A DNA stretch of 64,000 bases from Hyphomicrobiaceae bacterium (GTDB lineage: Bacteria; Pseudomonadota; Alphaproteobacteria; Rhizobiales; Xanthobacteraceae): assembly GCA_947472885.1 (NCBI GenBank), contig CANJBX010000012.1, positions 1 through 64,000 on the forward strand, read 5' to 3'. The notes beneath the pieces were generated by a model. That model saw only the letters and a program-made list of their open reading frames with translations. It had not been told where the DNA came from and did not search any database. Positions 10,036-18,944 of the stretch are shown here, one piece after another. How positions within the stretch are numbered: the first letter of the stretch is position 1; every line of letters begins with the position of its first letter. The position numbers were made by a program, and so were the translations under genes.

Positions 10036-10274
10036 GATCGTATCGCCATGTTTGACTGCGCCGCCGCGCAGCGTGTGATAATTATCAGCAAAGTAGGAAT
10101 TATAACCTGAAGCCCCCGGTGTCCAGCCCTCATTTCGCGGGACAGTAAACTGGAATGCTTCTGCGGGTTGTGCAGCAAGCGCCGTCAGGAACCCGTAAAA
10201 GGCCCTGAAGACACAAGACATTCATGGTCCGAGACCTTAGGTTCTGCCGGCATTTCCCTGTCAGGAGCTTTACC

Positions 10275-11357
10275 GTGATCGGCCTGTTCGACCGCCTAGC
10301 CAGGCCGCTGCTGCGGGCGCTCGACCCGGAAGAGGCCCATGGCCTGACCATCCGGGCACTCAAATATGCTCCGCTCCCCCGCGCCAGTGCCGACGACCCG
10401 CGCCTCAAGGTACAGGCTTTCGGGCTGACGTTTCCGAACCCGGTCGGCATCGCCGCCGGTTTCGACAAGCATGCCGAAGTGCCCGACGCGCTGTTCCGGC
10501 TGGGCTTCGGTTTTGCCGAGGTCGGCACCATCACGCCACGTCCGCAGCCGGGCAATCCGCGCCCGCGCGTGTTCCGGCTCGAAGCCGACAGCGCCGTCAT
10601 CAACCGCTACGGCTTCAACAGCGAAGGCGAACTCGCGCCACTCGCCCGCCTGCGTTCGCGCGCGCACAAGCCGGGCATTCTCGGCGTCAACGTCGGCGCC
10701 AACAAGGACACTGCGGATCGCGGCGCGGACTACGTGCGGCTGATCGAAGCCTTCGCCGGCGTGGCGAGCTATTTCACCGTCAACGTGTCATCGCCGAATA
10801 CGCCGGGCCTGCGCGACCTGCAGCAGACCGCATTCCTCGACGACCTGCTGGCCCGCGTGCTGGCGGCGCGGGATCGCGCGGCGCGCAAGAGCGCCATTCC
10901 CGTCCTGCTGAAGATCGCGCCGGACCTCACGCTCTCCGAACTCGACGATGTGGTCGGCGTCGCCCGCCGCCGCAAGATCGACGGCATGATCGTCGGCAAC
11001 ACCACGATCTCGCGGTCGATGACGCTACGCGCGGCGAATGCGAAGGAAACCGGCGGGCTTTCCGGCAAGCCGCTGTTTCCGCTGGCAACCCGCATGCTGG
11101 CAGAAACCTTCGTGCGCGCCGAAGGCATGTTTCCACTGATCGGCGTCGGCGGGATTGATTCAGGCGCGGCAGCGGTCGCCAAGCTGCGCGCCGGCGCAAC
11201 GCTGGTGCAGCTTTACACCGGGCTGGTGTTTGGCGGGTTGGGTCTGGTCAGCGACATCAAGAAGGAACTGCGCGACGCACTCGCAACGCGCAAGTCGCTC
11301 ACGGAGTTGATCGGCACCGACTCGGCGGCGATCACTGCCGAGCAATGGCCGGTCTGA
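10275..11357 (+). CDS. pyrD: Quinone-dependent dihydroorotate dehydrogenase (class 2)
   Basis: Fourth step of pyrimidine synthesis: oxidises dihydroorotate to orotate at the inner membrane, passing electrons to quinone. The 360-residue product has the class 2 N-terminal membrane-associating helix ([18 protein letters not shown]), the FMN-binding [12 protein letters not shown] and the active-site region [14 protein letters not shown], with serine as the expected base. The start is GTG at 10275, set by AGGAG at 10263-10267 seven bases upstream; an in-frame ATG at 10224 would add 17 residues unlike the family. It is followed end-to-end by a convergent small gene, with no gap. Confidence 0.95.
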   Translation: MIGLFDRLARPLLRALDPEEAHGLTIRALKYAPLPRASADDPRLKVQAFGLTFPNPVGIAAGFDKHAEVPDALFRLGFGFAEVGTITPRPQPGNPRPRVFRLEADSAVINRYGFNSEGELAPLARLRSRAHKPGILGVNVGANKDTADRGADYVRLIEAFAGVASYFTVNVSSPNTPGLRDLQQTAFLDDLLARVLAARDRAARKSAIPVLLKIAPDLTLSELDDVVGVARRRKIDGMIVGNTTISRSMTLRAANAKETGGLSGKPLFPLATRMLAETFVRAEGMFPLIGVGGIDSGAAAVAKLRAGATLVQLYTGLVFGGLGLVSDIKKELRDALATRKSLTELIGTDSAAITAEQWPV

Positions 11358-11630
11358 TTAGGCGCGGCCGCCCTTGGCGAGCCGCACGACCAGCCAGATC
11401 GGAATGACCAGCACCGCACCGAGCAGGAAGTAACTCCACAGCCAGCGGAAGGCGTCGAAGCCCATATTCCACAGCGCCTGGACGAGCCTTTGCAGGCTGA
11501 GCCAGATGTTGAGCGGATCGAAGCCGAGCGTACTCAGGATGACGCCGACGACGACGGATAGCAAGATCAGCCGCAGCACGACCGACAGCGGCGATCCACC
11601 AAGAAAACGGCTTGCAGTTCCGTCCGGCAT
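11358..11630 (-). CDS. Small DUF6460-like membrane protein
   Basis: A 90-residue protein with two predicted membrane helices (about 17-36, VVLRLILLSVVVGVILSTLG, and about 62-82, WSYFLLGAVLVIPIWLVVRL). It resembles the uncharacterised DUF6460 family of rhizobial small membrane proteins. Start ATG at 11630, with GGGAG about 7 bases upstream, is preferred over the longer frame. It converges on pyrD, and the two stops are adjacent. No function can be assigned. Confidence 0.7.
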   Translation of the reverse strand: MPDGTASRFLGGSPLSVVLRLILLSVVVGVILSTLGFDPLNIWLSLQRLVQALWNMGFDAFRWLWSYFLLGAVLVIPIWLVVRLAKGGRA

Positions 11631-11785
11631 CGTAAGCTCCCGTATAGACTTCGTTTGAAGTCGTGGCCTTACCATAGCACAGCTATCATGGCTGATTCAC
11701 GGCGACAACTTCGCTGCCTTGTGAACCTGGATTTCGCCGCCGTCCCATGGACGGCCATGACGACGGAGAGAACGGCTAAACAATC

Positions 11786-12709
11786 ATGAGTTTCCTATCC
11801 CACAGCTCTGGCAACCTGATCGCCGACCGGCGCTACGCCTTCGGGCAAGATTACGCGCAGCGCGGCGACCACGCCGCCGCCGCCGACCTGTTCGCGCAGA
11901 CGGTTGAGGTGGCACCCGGCTTTGCGGCGGCGTGGTTCGCGCTGGGCGAAGCCCGCGACAGGATCGGCGAGACCGAAGCTGCGATTGAGGCTTTTCGCAA
12001 GGTGCAGGAACTCGATCCGCAGGATCGCCACGGTGCGGGCCTGCACCTGATGCGGCTGAAGGCGGATGCCGTGACCGACATGCCGCGCGATTACGTCCGC
12101 ACGCTGTTCGACCAGTATGCGCCACGCTTCGACGAAGCACTGACGCAAAAGCTCGCCTATCGCGGGCCGGAGCTATTGTTCGATGCTGTCTCGCGCGCCT
12201 GTGCGGGCACGAAACGGCCGATGAAGTTCGGCTCGGTGCTGGATCTCGGCTGCGGCACCGGGCTGGGCGGCGCGGCGTTTCGCAAACATATCGACTGGCT
12301 TGTGGGCATGGACCTGTCGCCGCTGATGGTCGAGCAGGCGCGCGGCAAGGACCTTTATGACCGGCTCGCGGTCGGCGACATTCCGGAATTTCTCAAAGCC
12401 GAAAAAGCCAGCGCGCATTACCATCTCGTGCTGGCCGCCGATGTGTTCACCTATCTGGCCGATCTCAACAGCGTCATCGCGGATTGCGCCGCTGTGCTGG
12501 AACCGAAAGGCATGCTCGCCTTCACGGTCGAGACGTATCACGGCGACGGTGTCATCCTCGGCGAGAAATTGCGTTATGCGCATGGTACGGCGCATGTGAG
12601 ACAGGCAATTGAGGCAGCGGGATTGCAGTTGCTGCTGATCGAGGAAAAATCCACCCGCAATGACGGCGGCGTCGCGGTGCCCGGACTGGTCATTGTCGCG
12701 ATGAAATGA
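11786..12709 (+). CDS. TPR-containing SAM-dependent methyltransferase
   Basis: A 307-residue cytoplasmic protein. Residues about 20-95 contain two TPR-like helical repeats (GDHAAAADLFAQTVEVAPGFAAAWF and a second). The C-terminal Rossmann methyltransferase domain has the SAM motif VLDLGCGTGLGG near 150 and VLAADVFTYLADL near 215. This TPR-methyltransferase architecture is widespread in rhizobia, where the substrate is unknown; similarity to trans-aconitate-type methyltransferases does not prove substrate. The MAPEG gene follows 26 bases later and may be co-transcribed. Confidence 0.85.
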   Translation: MSFLSHSSGNLIADRRYAFGQDYAQRGDHAAAADLFAQTVEVAPGFAAAWFALGEARDRIGETEAAIEAFRKVQELDPQDRHGAGLHLMRLKADAVTDMPRDYVRTLFDQYAPRFDEALTQKLAYRGPELLFDAVSRACAGTKRPMKFGSVLDLGCGTGLGGAAFRKHIDWLVGMDLSPLMVEQARGKDLYDRLAVGDIPEFLKAEKASAHYHLVLAADVFTYLADLNSVIADCAAVLEPKGMLAFTVETYHGDGVILGEKLRYAHGTAHVRQAIEAAGLQLLLIEEKSTRNDGGVAVPGLVIVAMK

Positions 12710-12735
12710 ATTCTGGATCGACACGGAGAAGATGA

Positions 12736-13125
12736 ATGACCATCGAATTGCAGATGCTGGCGCTCAGCATCATCCTCGGCTTCGTGCAGATCGGCCTCGC
12801 GACCCATTTCAAGAACATGCAGTATGGCTACAGCTGGAACGCCGGCCCACGCGATGACGTCATGCCGCCACTCAATCCGCTGCCGGGGCGGCTCGGCCGC
12901 GCGCTGGCGAATTTCCTTGAGACGTTTCCGTTCTTCGCCGCCGCCGTGCTGATGGCGCATCTCGCCAATCGCCACAGCGCGCTGACGTTCTGGGGCGTGC
13001 AGCTTTATTTTTGGGGCCGCGTCGCCTATGTGCCGGCCTATCTTTCAGCCATTCCCTTCCTGCGTTCGCTCATCTGGACGGTATCGCTGATCGGGATCGG
13101 GTGCGTGCTGGCAGCGCTGATTTAA
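12736..13125 (+). CDS. MAPEG family membrane protein
   Basis: A 129-residue integral membrane protein with four predicted helices and the MAPEG pattern (HFKNMQYGYSWNAGPRDD after helix 1; GRLGRALANFLETFPFFAAAVL for helix 2). MAPEG proteins include membrane glutathione transferases; bacterial members of this short type are mostly uncharacterised. Start ATG at 12736 has GGAGAAG about 8 bases upstream. Confidence 0.88.
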   Translation: MTIELQMLALSIILGFVQIGLATHFKNMQYGYSWNAGPRDDVMPPLNPLPGRLGRALANFLETFPFFAAAVLMAHLANRHSALTFWGVQLYFWGRVAYVPAYLSAIPFLRSLIWTVSLIGIGCVLAALI

Positions 13126-13130
13126 TTCGC

Positions 13131-13170
13131 ACCGTCATTGCGGGGAACGCAGCGACGAGGCAATGACCGG
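13131..13170. repeat. REP-like inverted repeat
   Basis: CGTCATTGC (13133-13141) and GCAATGAC (13161-13168) are inverted around an 18-20-base loop in the gap between two convergent genes. This is a dispersed palindrome type common in Bradyrhizobium-like genomes. Confidence 0.6.
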
Positions 13171-13178
13171 CACACAGG

Positions 13179-13952
13179 CTAGTCGCGCCGGAATACCACG
13201 GACGCAAACCATCCGGTCAGCAACGCCAGCATGACGGTCGCGAGGCCGTAGAAAAAACCGTTCGTCTGCGCCTGCGAGAACACGAACTGCTCGAAGCCAA
13301 CCTTGACGATCTCGAATGCCGATGTCGCCTGCGCGATGTTCTGGCCGTCGGCAAACAATTTCAGGTTGATGTCATAATTACCAACCGGCACCTCGGCGGG
13401 GATCGGGATGGTGGCGCGAAACAGCGTCGGTGTCAGGAATGTCACACCGGCGGTGTTCTCGACATACAGGTGCCGCACCGCCTTGAGCCGCAGGAAAGCC
13501 CCGCGGAACGGGTCCTCGCGCACCGTGTCGGCAAGATCGCTGCCGATTTGCTGCGGCAGCAGCGTGCGGTTCAGGCCGAGCTGCAGGCGGCGGATCGTAT
13601 CGGCATTGACGAAACCGTCGAATGGCCTGGATGACATCACCACGAGATAGGAAGGCACGTCGATGAAGGCGCGCGACTCGACATTGACCCAGATGCCGAA
13701 GGTGCGTTCCTTGCGGCGCGTCACGGTCGAAACCTTTGGCCCCGTCACCGTCATCACCAGATCGTAACCGCTCTTGCGCAGCACCGTAGCGGCATCGCGC
13801 TCGACGGTGCCAAACAGCACAAGGTCGAGGCCGGTGAAATTCGACGAGATCATCACCTGATGGGTCGAGACCGACGACACGATGCGCTCCGCGGCAGCGG
13901 GCGCGCTCGCGACACAGGCGGCGATCATGGCGAGACAGCGCGCGAACTTCAT
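13179..13952 (-). CDS. TIGR02186 family exported membrane-anchored protein
   Basis: A 257-residue protein with a signal peptide (MKFARCLAMIAACVASAPAAAE) and a C-terminal membrane helix (FFYGLATVMLALLTGWFASVVF), so most of it lies in the periplasm. Motifs such as STHQVMISSNFTGLDLVLFG match the uncharacterised TIGR02186 family, whose genes typically sit beside a TauE/SafE exporter, as here. Its start ATG overlaps the stop of the TauE gene by four bases (ATGA), implying translational coupling. It may be an accessory subunit of the exporter; that role is inferred only from the pairing. Confidence 0.85.
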   Translation of the reverse strand: MKFARCLAMIAACVASAPAAAERIVSSVSTHQVMISSNFTGLDLVLFGTVERDAATVLRKSGYDLVMTVTGPKVSTVTRRKERTFGIWVNVESRAFIDVPSYLVVMSSRPFDGFVNADTIRRLQLGLNRTLLPQQIGSDLADTVREDPFRGAFLRLKAVRHLYVENTAGVTFLTPTLFRATIPIPAEVPVGNYDINLKLFADGQNIAQATSAFEIVKVGFEQFVFSQAQTNGFFYGLATVMLALLTGWFASVVFRRD

Positions 13953-14875
13953 CTGGTGTTCTCCATCGCCCGGATGGAAAATGCTTCGGTCGGCGGCAGC
14001 ACGAGATCGAGCGCGAAACGCACGCCAACCGCGACGACCAGAACGCCCAGCAGCAGCCGCAATCGGTCGGCAGGCATCTTCTGTCCGGCCCGCGCGCCGA
14101 ACTGTGCCCCGATGACACCGCCGACCATCAGGATCAGCGCCAGCACTGCATCAACAAGATGATTGGTGGCGGCATGCATGATCGTCGCCATCGCCATCGT
14201 GACAAGCGTCAGCACCATCGACGTGCCGATGACGACGCTGGTTGGCACACGCAGCAGGTAGATCAGCATCGGCACCAGCAGGAAGCCGCCGCCGATGCCC
14301 ATGATCGCGCCGATAAAACCGATGATGAGGCCGATGCCCAGCACCGGAATGACTGAGATATAAAGCCGCGATGTCTTGAACCGCATCTTGAACGGCAGGC
14401 CGTGAATCCAGGTATGCGTGCCCGGCCGCCGCAGTTCGGCGCGCTTGCCGCTGCGCGCCCGCAGGATCGCGCCGACGCTTTCATAGACCATCAGCCCGCC
14501 GACCGAGGTCAGCAGGATCACGTATGAAAGGCCGATGGTGATATCGAGCTGGCCGATGCGCCGCAGCACGGTAAACAGCCACACGCCGAGTCCCGTGCCG
14601 ATGACGCCGCCGGTCAGCAGCAGCATCGCGAGCGAGATGTCGAGCGCCTTGCGCCGCCAGTACGACAGCACACCGGAAAATGAGGATGCCGCGATATGGC
14701 TGGCGACGGTTGCGACCGCGACAGCGGGCGCCACGCCGACGAAGATCAGCAGCGGCGTCATCAGAAAGCCGCCGCCGATGCCAAACATTCCCGAAACGAA
14801 ACCGACCGTCAGGCCCATTCCGAGAACGAGGAATACATTGACCGGCAAGTCCGCGATCGGAAGGTAAATTTCCAT
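13949..14875 (-). CDS. TauE/SafE family sulfite/sulfonate-type exporter
   Basis: A 308-residue inner-membrane permease with about eight helices in two homologous halves. The duplicated signature appears as FGIGGGFLMTPLLIF in the first half and MGIGGGFLLVPMLIY in the second. TauE/SafE proteins export or import small sulfur-containing anions. ATG at 14875 is preferred because the sequence upstream of it is arginine-rich and unlike the family. It is the first gene of a two-gene operon with the TIGR02186 protein. The substrate cannot be read from the sequence. Confidence 0.9.
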   Translation of the reverse strand: MEIYLPIADLPVNVFLVLGMGLTVGFVSGMFGIGGGFLMTPLLIFVGVAPAVAVATVASHIAASSFSGVLSYWRRKALDISLAMLLLTGGVIGTGLGVWLFTVLRRIGQLDITIGLSYVILLTSVGGLMVYESVGAILRARSGKRAELRRPGTHTWIHGLPFKMRFKTSRLYISVIPVLGIGLIIGFIGAIMGIGGGFLLVPMLIYLLRVPTSVVIGTSMVLTLVTMAMATIMHAATNHLVDAVLALILMVGGVIGAQFGARAGQKMPADRLRLLLGVLVVAVGVRFALDLVLPPTEAFSIRAMENTR

Positions 14876-15073
14876 GGGACGGCCCCGGTGCCGCCCTGCG
14901 GCACCGTGTTGGTTGATACGCAAACGCCGCAGCAAGGCGGTTCGCAAACCTTCCGGCTGCAACTGACATTGGGTTACAGCCTCACGTCATAAGCGCAACG
15001 AAATTCTGCGCGAGGCTGCGATTTATTGATGAATGGATTAAGAGGCCGCGCGCGGGGTTAACGCGCTCGCGCA

Positions 15074-18000
15074 CTACCGGGCGTCCGCACGCTTGCCCGC
15101 GGGTGCCGGGGTTTTGGCCTTGGGCTTGGCGGCCGGAGGTGGCGCCTGGTCCCAGCCGCCGGGCGGGGCCTGAACAGAAACCGACTCTTCAGGCTGCGGC
15201 ACCGCCGCCCATTTCTGGACGGTAGCGCGCACAGCCGCGAGGGTCTGCGCATCGAGACGTTTGGCAACGTCGTCGCGCTTCTGTGCTGCATCGCGGTCGC
15301 CGCCCTGGGCCGCCAAGGCAAACCACTTGTAGGATTCGGCGAGGTTGGCCTCCATGCCGATACCGCGTGCGTAGAGAACGCCGAGGTTGAACTGGCTGTC
15401 GGCGATGCCGCGATCCGCCGCCTTGCGGAACCAGATCAGCGCATTCGGATAGTCAGGCTTGCCATCGCCACCTTCGGCATACAGCACTGCGAGATTGTGC
15501 ATCGCCTTGGCGCTGCCGCGATCCGCAGCTGCGCTGTAAAGCGCCTGCGCACGCTTGAGGTCTTTCTTGACGCCAATGCCCTTCTCGTAGAGGCCGCCGA
15601 GACGGAAGATCGCCGGCGTCACGCCGCCGCGCGCCGCGCGGTCGAACCACATGGCGGATTCCTCGAGATTGGTCGGAACGCCACGGCCTTCCGAATAGCG
15701 AACGGCGATTTCGAATGCCGCAGCGGCATCTCCAGCTTCAGCAGCGGAGATCAATGCGCGGCCCCCGATGGCCGGAAGCAGCGCGGCCGTCTTCGGCATA
15801 CCCGCCACGAACAGACCAGCCGGCGGCGGCGTCAGCTTGCGCGGCACCGCGCCCGTAACTTCTGCCAAAGCCGTACCCGACGTTGGAGCAGCCGCCATGA
15901 TGCGTTCGGGCACCTGGATGGTTTTGGGCGCAGCAATTTGTGGCGTCGGCGACGGCGCCTGTGCAAGCACCGAGGGCGATACCGACAGCGTACTGCCCGT
16001 GGTCTCGCGGCCCACGATGCCGAAGGGATCGCTTGGCTGCGGCAATTCACCGGCCGAGCCAACAACGACCGAGCCCAGCGACGGCGTCAGCCGCGCGATA
16101 CTGTCCGGGGTCGCGAGCTTGGATACCGGCTTGGGCGCTTCCTGTTCCTGTTCGTTCAGGCCGAAGAAGTTGACCGCCATGTGGATGCCGGCCGCCAGCA
16201 GCACCAGCACGCTCACGCCGACCAGCACGGACTTGGCGTGCTTGCGCACGCTCGCCATCAATGACACCGGAGCAGGCTCGACATCCGGCGCGGGCTTGAA
16301 CGGTTCCGAGCCCGGCGCGACCTGGTTTTCGGCGGCGAACTGCGCGGCGCGGCGCGCGGCTTGGATGAAATTCGATTTCGGCTCGCCGCCTGTTGAAACA
16401 GGCGCAGCCATCGGCGCGGCAGCTTGCGGCTCAAGCGACGCCTTCGAGGCGGCGATGCGATCTGCCGGCGAACGGAATGCGGCAACAGAGGAAGCAACGC
16501 CGCCGCCCGTGACCGGCGTCACCATGCCGGCGCGCGGCTTGCCCGAACCAGGCTCCAGCGGGAAATCATACGGCAGGGTACCGTCGGCAGCCGGACGCAT
16601 CTGCTGTGCAACAGCCTGACGTGGCGGCTGCGGCGCGGGTATGGATACCGCCGCCATCTGGGCAGCGCGCGGCATTTCAGGCGGACGCGCCTGCATCGAA
16701 TAGGAAGCAACGGCAGCGGCCGGCTGCGCGTACGGCATTGGAGCCTGCTGCGGCGCGCGTTGCGGCGGCTGCATCGGAGGCGCGGCATGTTGCGGCGCTT
16801 GCTGATGCTGCGGCGCCGGGCGCGGCGCACCGGCGGGTGCTGCAGGCCTGTCGGGATTGTTGCTGCGCATGCCGGTTTCGATCATCGCCAGGCGATCGAC
16901 GACATTGCCGATGGTATCGTGGACAGCTTCGAGCGATTCCTCGGTGCGGCGGACTTCCTTGACGATGTCTTGCGGCGGCATGGCCGCGCGCACCGGCGCA
17001 GCCACGGGGCTGCCACCGCGCACTTCCAGCAGATAGCCGAGCAATTCCTGCATGCCACGCTCGATGGCATCGAGATTGCCGAGCCGCGATTCCGATGCTT
17101 CGAGTTTCTGGACAAGCTGGGTGATGCGACCGTCGAGCTGGCCGATATCGCCGCCGTCGTTGCGCGAAGTGCGCAGGCTCTCGATCTTGTCGCCGAGGGT
17201 ACGCACCATGACGTCGATGTCGGGTGACGAATTGCGGCCGCCGCTCGCACGCACAGACTCGATGGCATCGGCAATCGCGCCGATGCGGCCTTCGAGCGTC
17301 CGCAGGATGTCGTTACCCTGCGCCGCGCCGGGACCATGCTCGACCCGTTCGGCGAGTGCGCGGACCTCGTTAGTCAAGTCCGACAGCGCATCGTTCGAGG
17401 CAACATGCGAAACGATGCTGCGCAATCCCGCAATCGCGGTTTCAAGATGCTGGAGCGCAGCCGGGTCTTGCTGATGGCCGCTTGCCATCTGGTCGATCTT
17501 GCCCGACAGCGCATGAATGGCGTCGACCGCACCGGCGAGATTTTCCGCCGGCGTCAAGCCGCGCAGCGTGTCGCGGACTTCGGTGAGGCCCCGCTCCAGC
17601 GTCACCAACGCGGGATTGCTGGCGCTACCGCGGCTGCGGGTGTCGATGCGCGACGACAACACGCGGATCTCGCCCTCGAGCGCCTCGATGGCGCGGCGAG
17701 GAGAGGCTTCGGTCAAGGTGCGGGCGATGTCGGCGAGGTCGTTGCGCAGCGCACTGAGCGCGTCGTTGATGCGGCCGGGGCCGAGCGCGTCGATCTGGTC
17801 GGTGATGTAACGCAGCTTGTCTTCGACGCTGGCGAAGTCGTGGCGCGCAAGTTCCTCGCGCACGCGGGTTTCATGGGCTGCGGAATTACGCTGCCGCCCC
17901 GGCATCACTTCGCTGTCCAGCTCATGCTGGCGTATGGAAATTTCCGCAACCGCCTGATCGATGCCGGGCACCCAGCTATTGACCGAGGCAGCGGCACCAC

Positions 18001-18568
18001 GTGTCGTTCCGAGAATGGACAGCGCGCGATCGACGGAATCGACGCGGCGCTCGATGGCGCGCGTCGCGGTGCGGCCTTCGTGGATCAGGTGATCGACACG
18101 CTGGTCGAGCTTGGAAATCGCGTCCGCCAGCCGCCGCGAGGTGACGTCGTCTTCCTGCCGTCCGCCGCGCGCGTGCGACGTGTTGCGCATCAGGTTCTCG
18201 ACGCCGGCGGTCAGGCCTTCGAGACGGTCATGGATCGCAGAGACTTCGTCGGCAATCGGATCGCGCGCATAGTTCGGCTCAGGTGCGTAGCGCGCCTCGT
18301 AACCCCGGCGGTCATGGTCGCGTGGATCCGGCGCACCGTAGTCGCGTTCGCGCGGCGCGGGCCGGCGGCTGCGTGGCGGTGGCGCGTAGTGATCTTCTTC
18401 GTGCGGATAGTCCGGTTCATAATCCGGTTCGGCTTCTTCCGCGGAATCGAGAATGACGGTGTTGAGCCATTCGCCGACCGACATGCCGGACCGGCGCGCC
18501 GCCTCACGCGCGGAAACGCGCGCGTTGGGATGCACGCCTTTGACTTGCCACGGCACCCTTTGTCTCAT
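15074..18568 (-). CDS. PodJ-like polar-localisation protein with coiled coils and Sel1 repeats
   Basis: An 1164-residue single-pass membrane protein. The N-terminus (VPWQVKGVHPNARVSAREAARRSG…GEWLN) is the conserved motif of rhizobial PodJ/Sel1 proteins. It is followed by long charged coiled-coil stretches (about 100-600), a Pro/Gln/Ala-rich region (about 620-760), a membrane helix at about 776-801 (SVLVGVSVLVLLAAGIHMAV) and a periplasmic part with three or four Sel1-type TPR repeats (about 936-1083, e.g. AMWFDRAARGGVTPAIFRLG). It ends in a Pro/Lys tail. In Caulobacter and Agrobacterium, PodJ organises the new cell pole; the same role is inferred. The start at 18568 is chosen because the preceding 68 codons look non-coding. 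No C-terminal peptidoglycan-binding domain is evident. Confidence 0.82.
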   Translation of the reverse strand: MRQRVPWQVKGVHPNARVSAREAARRSGMSVGEWLNTVILDSAEEAEPDYEPDYPHEEDHYAPPPRSRRPAPRERDYGAPDPRDHDRRGYEARYAPEPNYARDPIADEVSAIHDRLEGLTAGVENLMRNTSHARGGRQEDDVTSRRLADAISKLDQRVDHLIHEGRTATRAIERRVDSVDRALSILGTTRGAAASVNSWVPGIDQAVAEISIRQHELDSEVMPGRQRNSAAHETRVREELARHDFASVEDKLRYITDQIDALGPGRINDALSALRNDLADIARTLTEASPRRAIEALEGEIRVLSSRIDTRSRGSASNPALVTLERGLTEVRDTLRGLTPAENLAGAVDAIHALSGKIDQMASGHQQDPAALQHLETAIAGLRSIVSHVASNDALSDLTNEVRALAERVEHGPGAAQGNDILRTLEGRIGAIADAIESVRASGGRNSSPDIDVMVRTLGDKIESLRTSRNDGGDIGQLDGRITQLVQKLEASESRLGNLDAIERGMQELLGYLLEVRGGSPVAAPVRAAMPPQDIVKEVRRTEESLEAVHDTIGNVVDRLAMIETGMRSNNPDRPAAPAGAPRPAPQHQQAPQHAAPPMQPPQRAPQQAPMPYAQPAAAVASYSMQARPPEMPRAAQMAAVSIPAPQPPRQAVAQQMRPAADGTLPYDFPLEPGSGKPRAGMVTPVTGGGVASSVAAFRSPADRIAASKASLEPQAAAPMAAPVSTGGEPKSNFIQAARRAAQFAAENQVAPGSEPFKPAPDVEPAPVSLMASVRKHAKSVLVGVSVLVLLAAGIHMAVNFFGLNEQEQEAPKPVSKLATPDSIARLTPSLGSVVVGSAGELPQPSDPFGIVGRETTGSTLSVSPSVLAQAPSPTPQIAAPKTIQVPERIMAAAPTSGTALAEVTGAVPRKLTPPPAGLFVAGMPKTAALLPAIGGRALISAAEAGDAAAAFEIAVRYSEGRGVPTNLEESAMWFDRAARGGVTPAIFRLGGLYEKGIGVKKDLKRAQALYSAAADRGSAKAMHNLAVLYAEGGDGKPDYPNALIWFRKAADRGIADSQFNLGVLYARGIGMEANLAESYKWFALAAQGGDRDAAQKRDDVAKRLDAQTLAAVRATVQKWAAVPQPEESVSVQAPPGGWDQAPPPAAKPKAKTPAPAGKRADAR

Positions 18569-18944
18569 AACCGAACTCGCATTCACGGCCTCGAACGCGA
18601 CGGCGTTAAACGCCGTCCTGCCAACAGGCTGGAAGCAAGTGCGCAGGAGAAAAGGGTGCTCACACGGACGGACTTCCAGACCGCCGCGAGTTTTAATTTT
18701 TAAGGTAAAGACCGAGTTAACCGCCGGCCGCCCCTGGGGCGAAATCCGTGCTGCGACTACGTTTTTTGCCAAAAATGTATCAAAATACCTCTTAACGCCG
18801 GCCTAGGCGGTAAACCCTGACGGCCATCACCTTCGAGCGGTATAGGGAGCCTCTAAACCTTTGACGGGGTAGCATTACGCACCCGGATGGGCTGCGATGC
18901 CCACTTGGGGGACATAGAAGCGGACCATCTGGGGGAAACGAGCC
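18569..18944. other. Intergenic region between divergent podJ-like and acyl-CoA dehydrogenase genes
   Basis: About 376 bases without a gene. It must hold the promoters of both divergent genes. Apart from the 19-bp palindrome at 18599-18617 I see no recognisable operator, small RNA or terminator. The stretch near 18690-18790 is locally AT-rich. Confidence 0.5.
18599..18617. promoter_or_regulatory. Perfect palindrome in the leader of the podJ-like gene
   Basis: GACGGCGTT and AACGCCGTC are perfect 9-bp arms around a single A, 31 bases upstream of the chosen podJ-like start. It could be a repressor site or an RNA hairpin; no known regulator motif is recognised. Confidence 0.4.

Noticed and set aside
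10036-10221. N-terminal extension of the S24 regulator up to 10221
   Set aside because: The extension looks like a chance frame; the helix-turn-helix begins at the internal ATG and the region is needed for the divergent pyrD promoter.
16424-18703. Long plus-strand open frames across the podJ-like gene
   Set aside because: They are antisense shadows produced by high GC at third positions; the minus-strand frame has domain motifs and coiled-coil periodicity.
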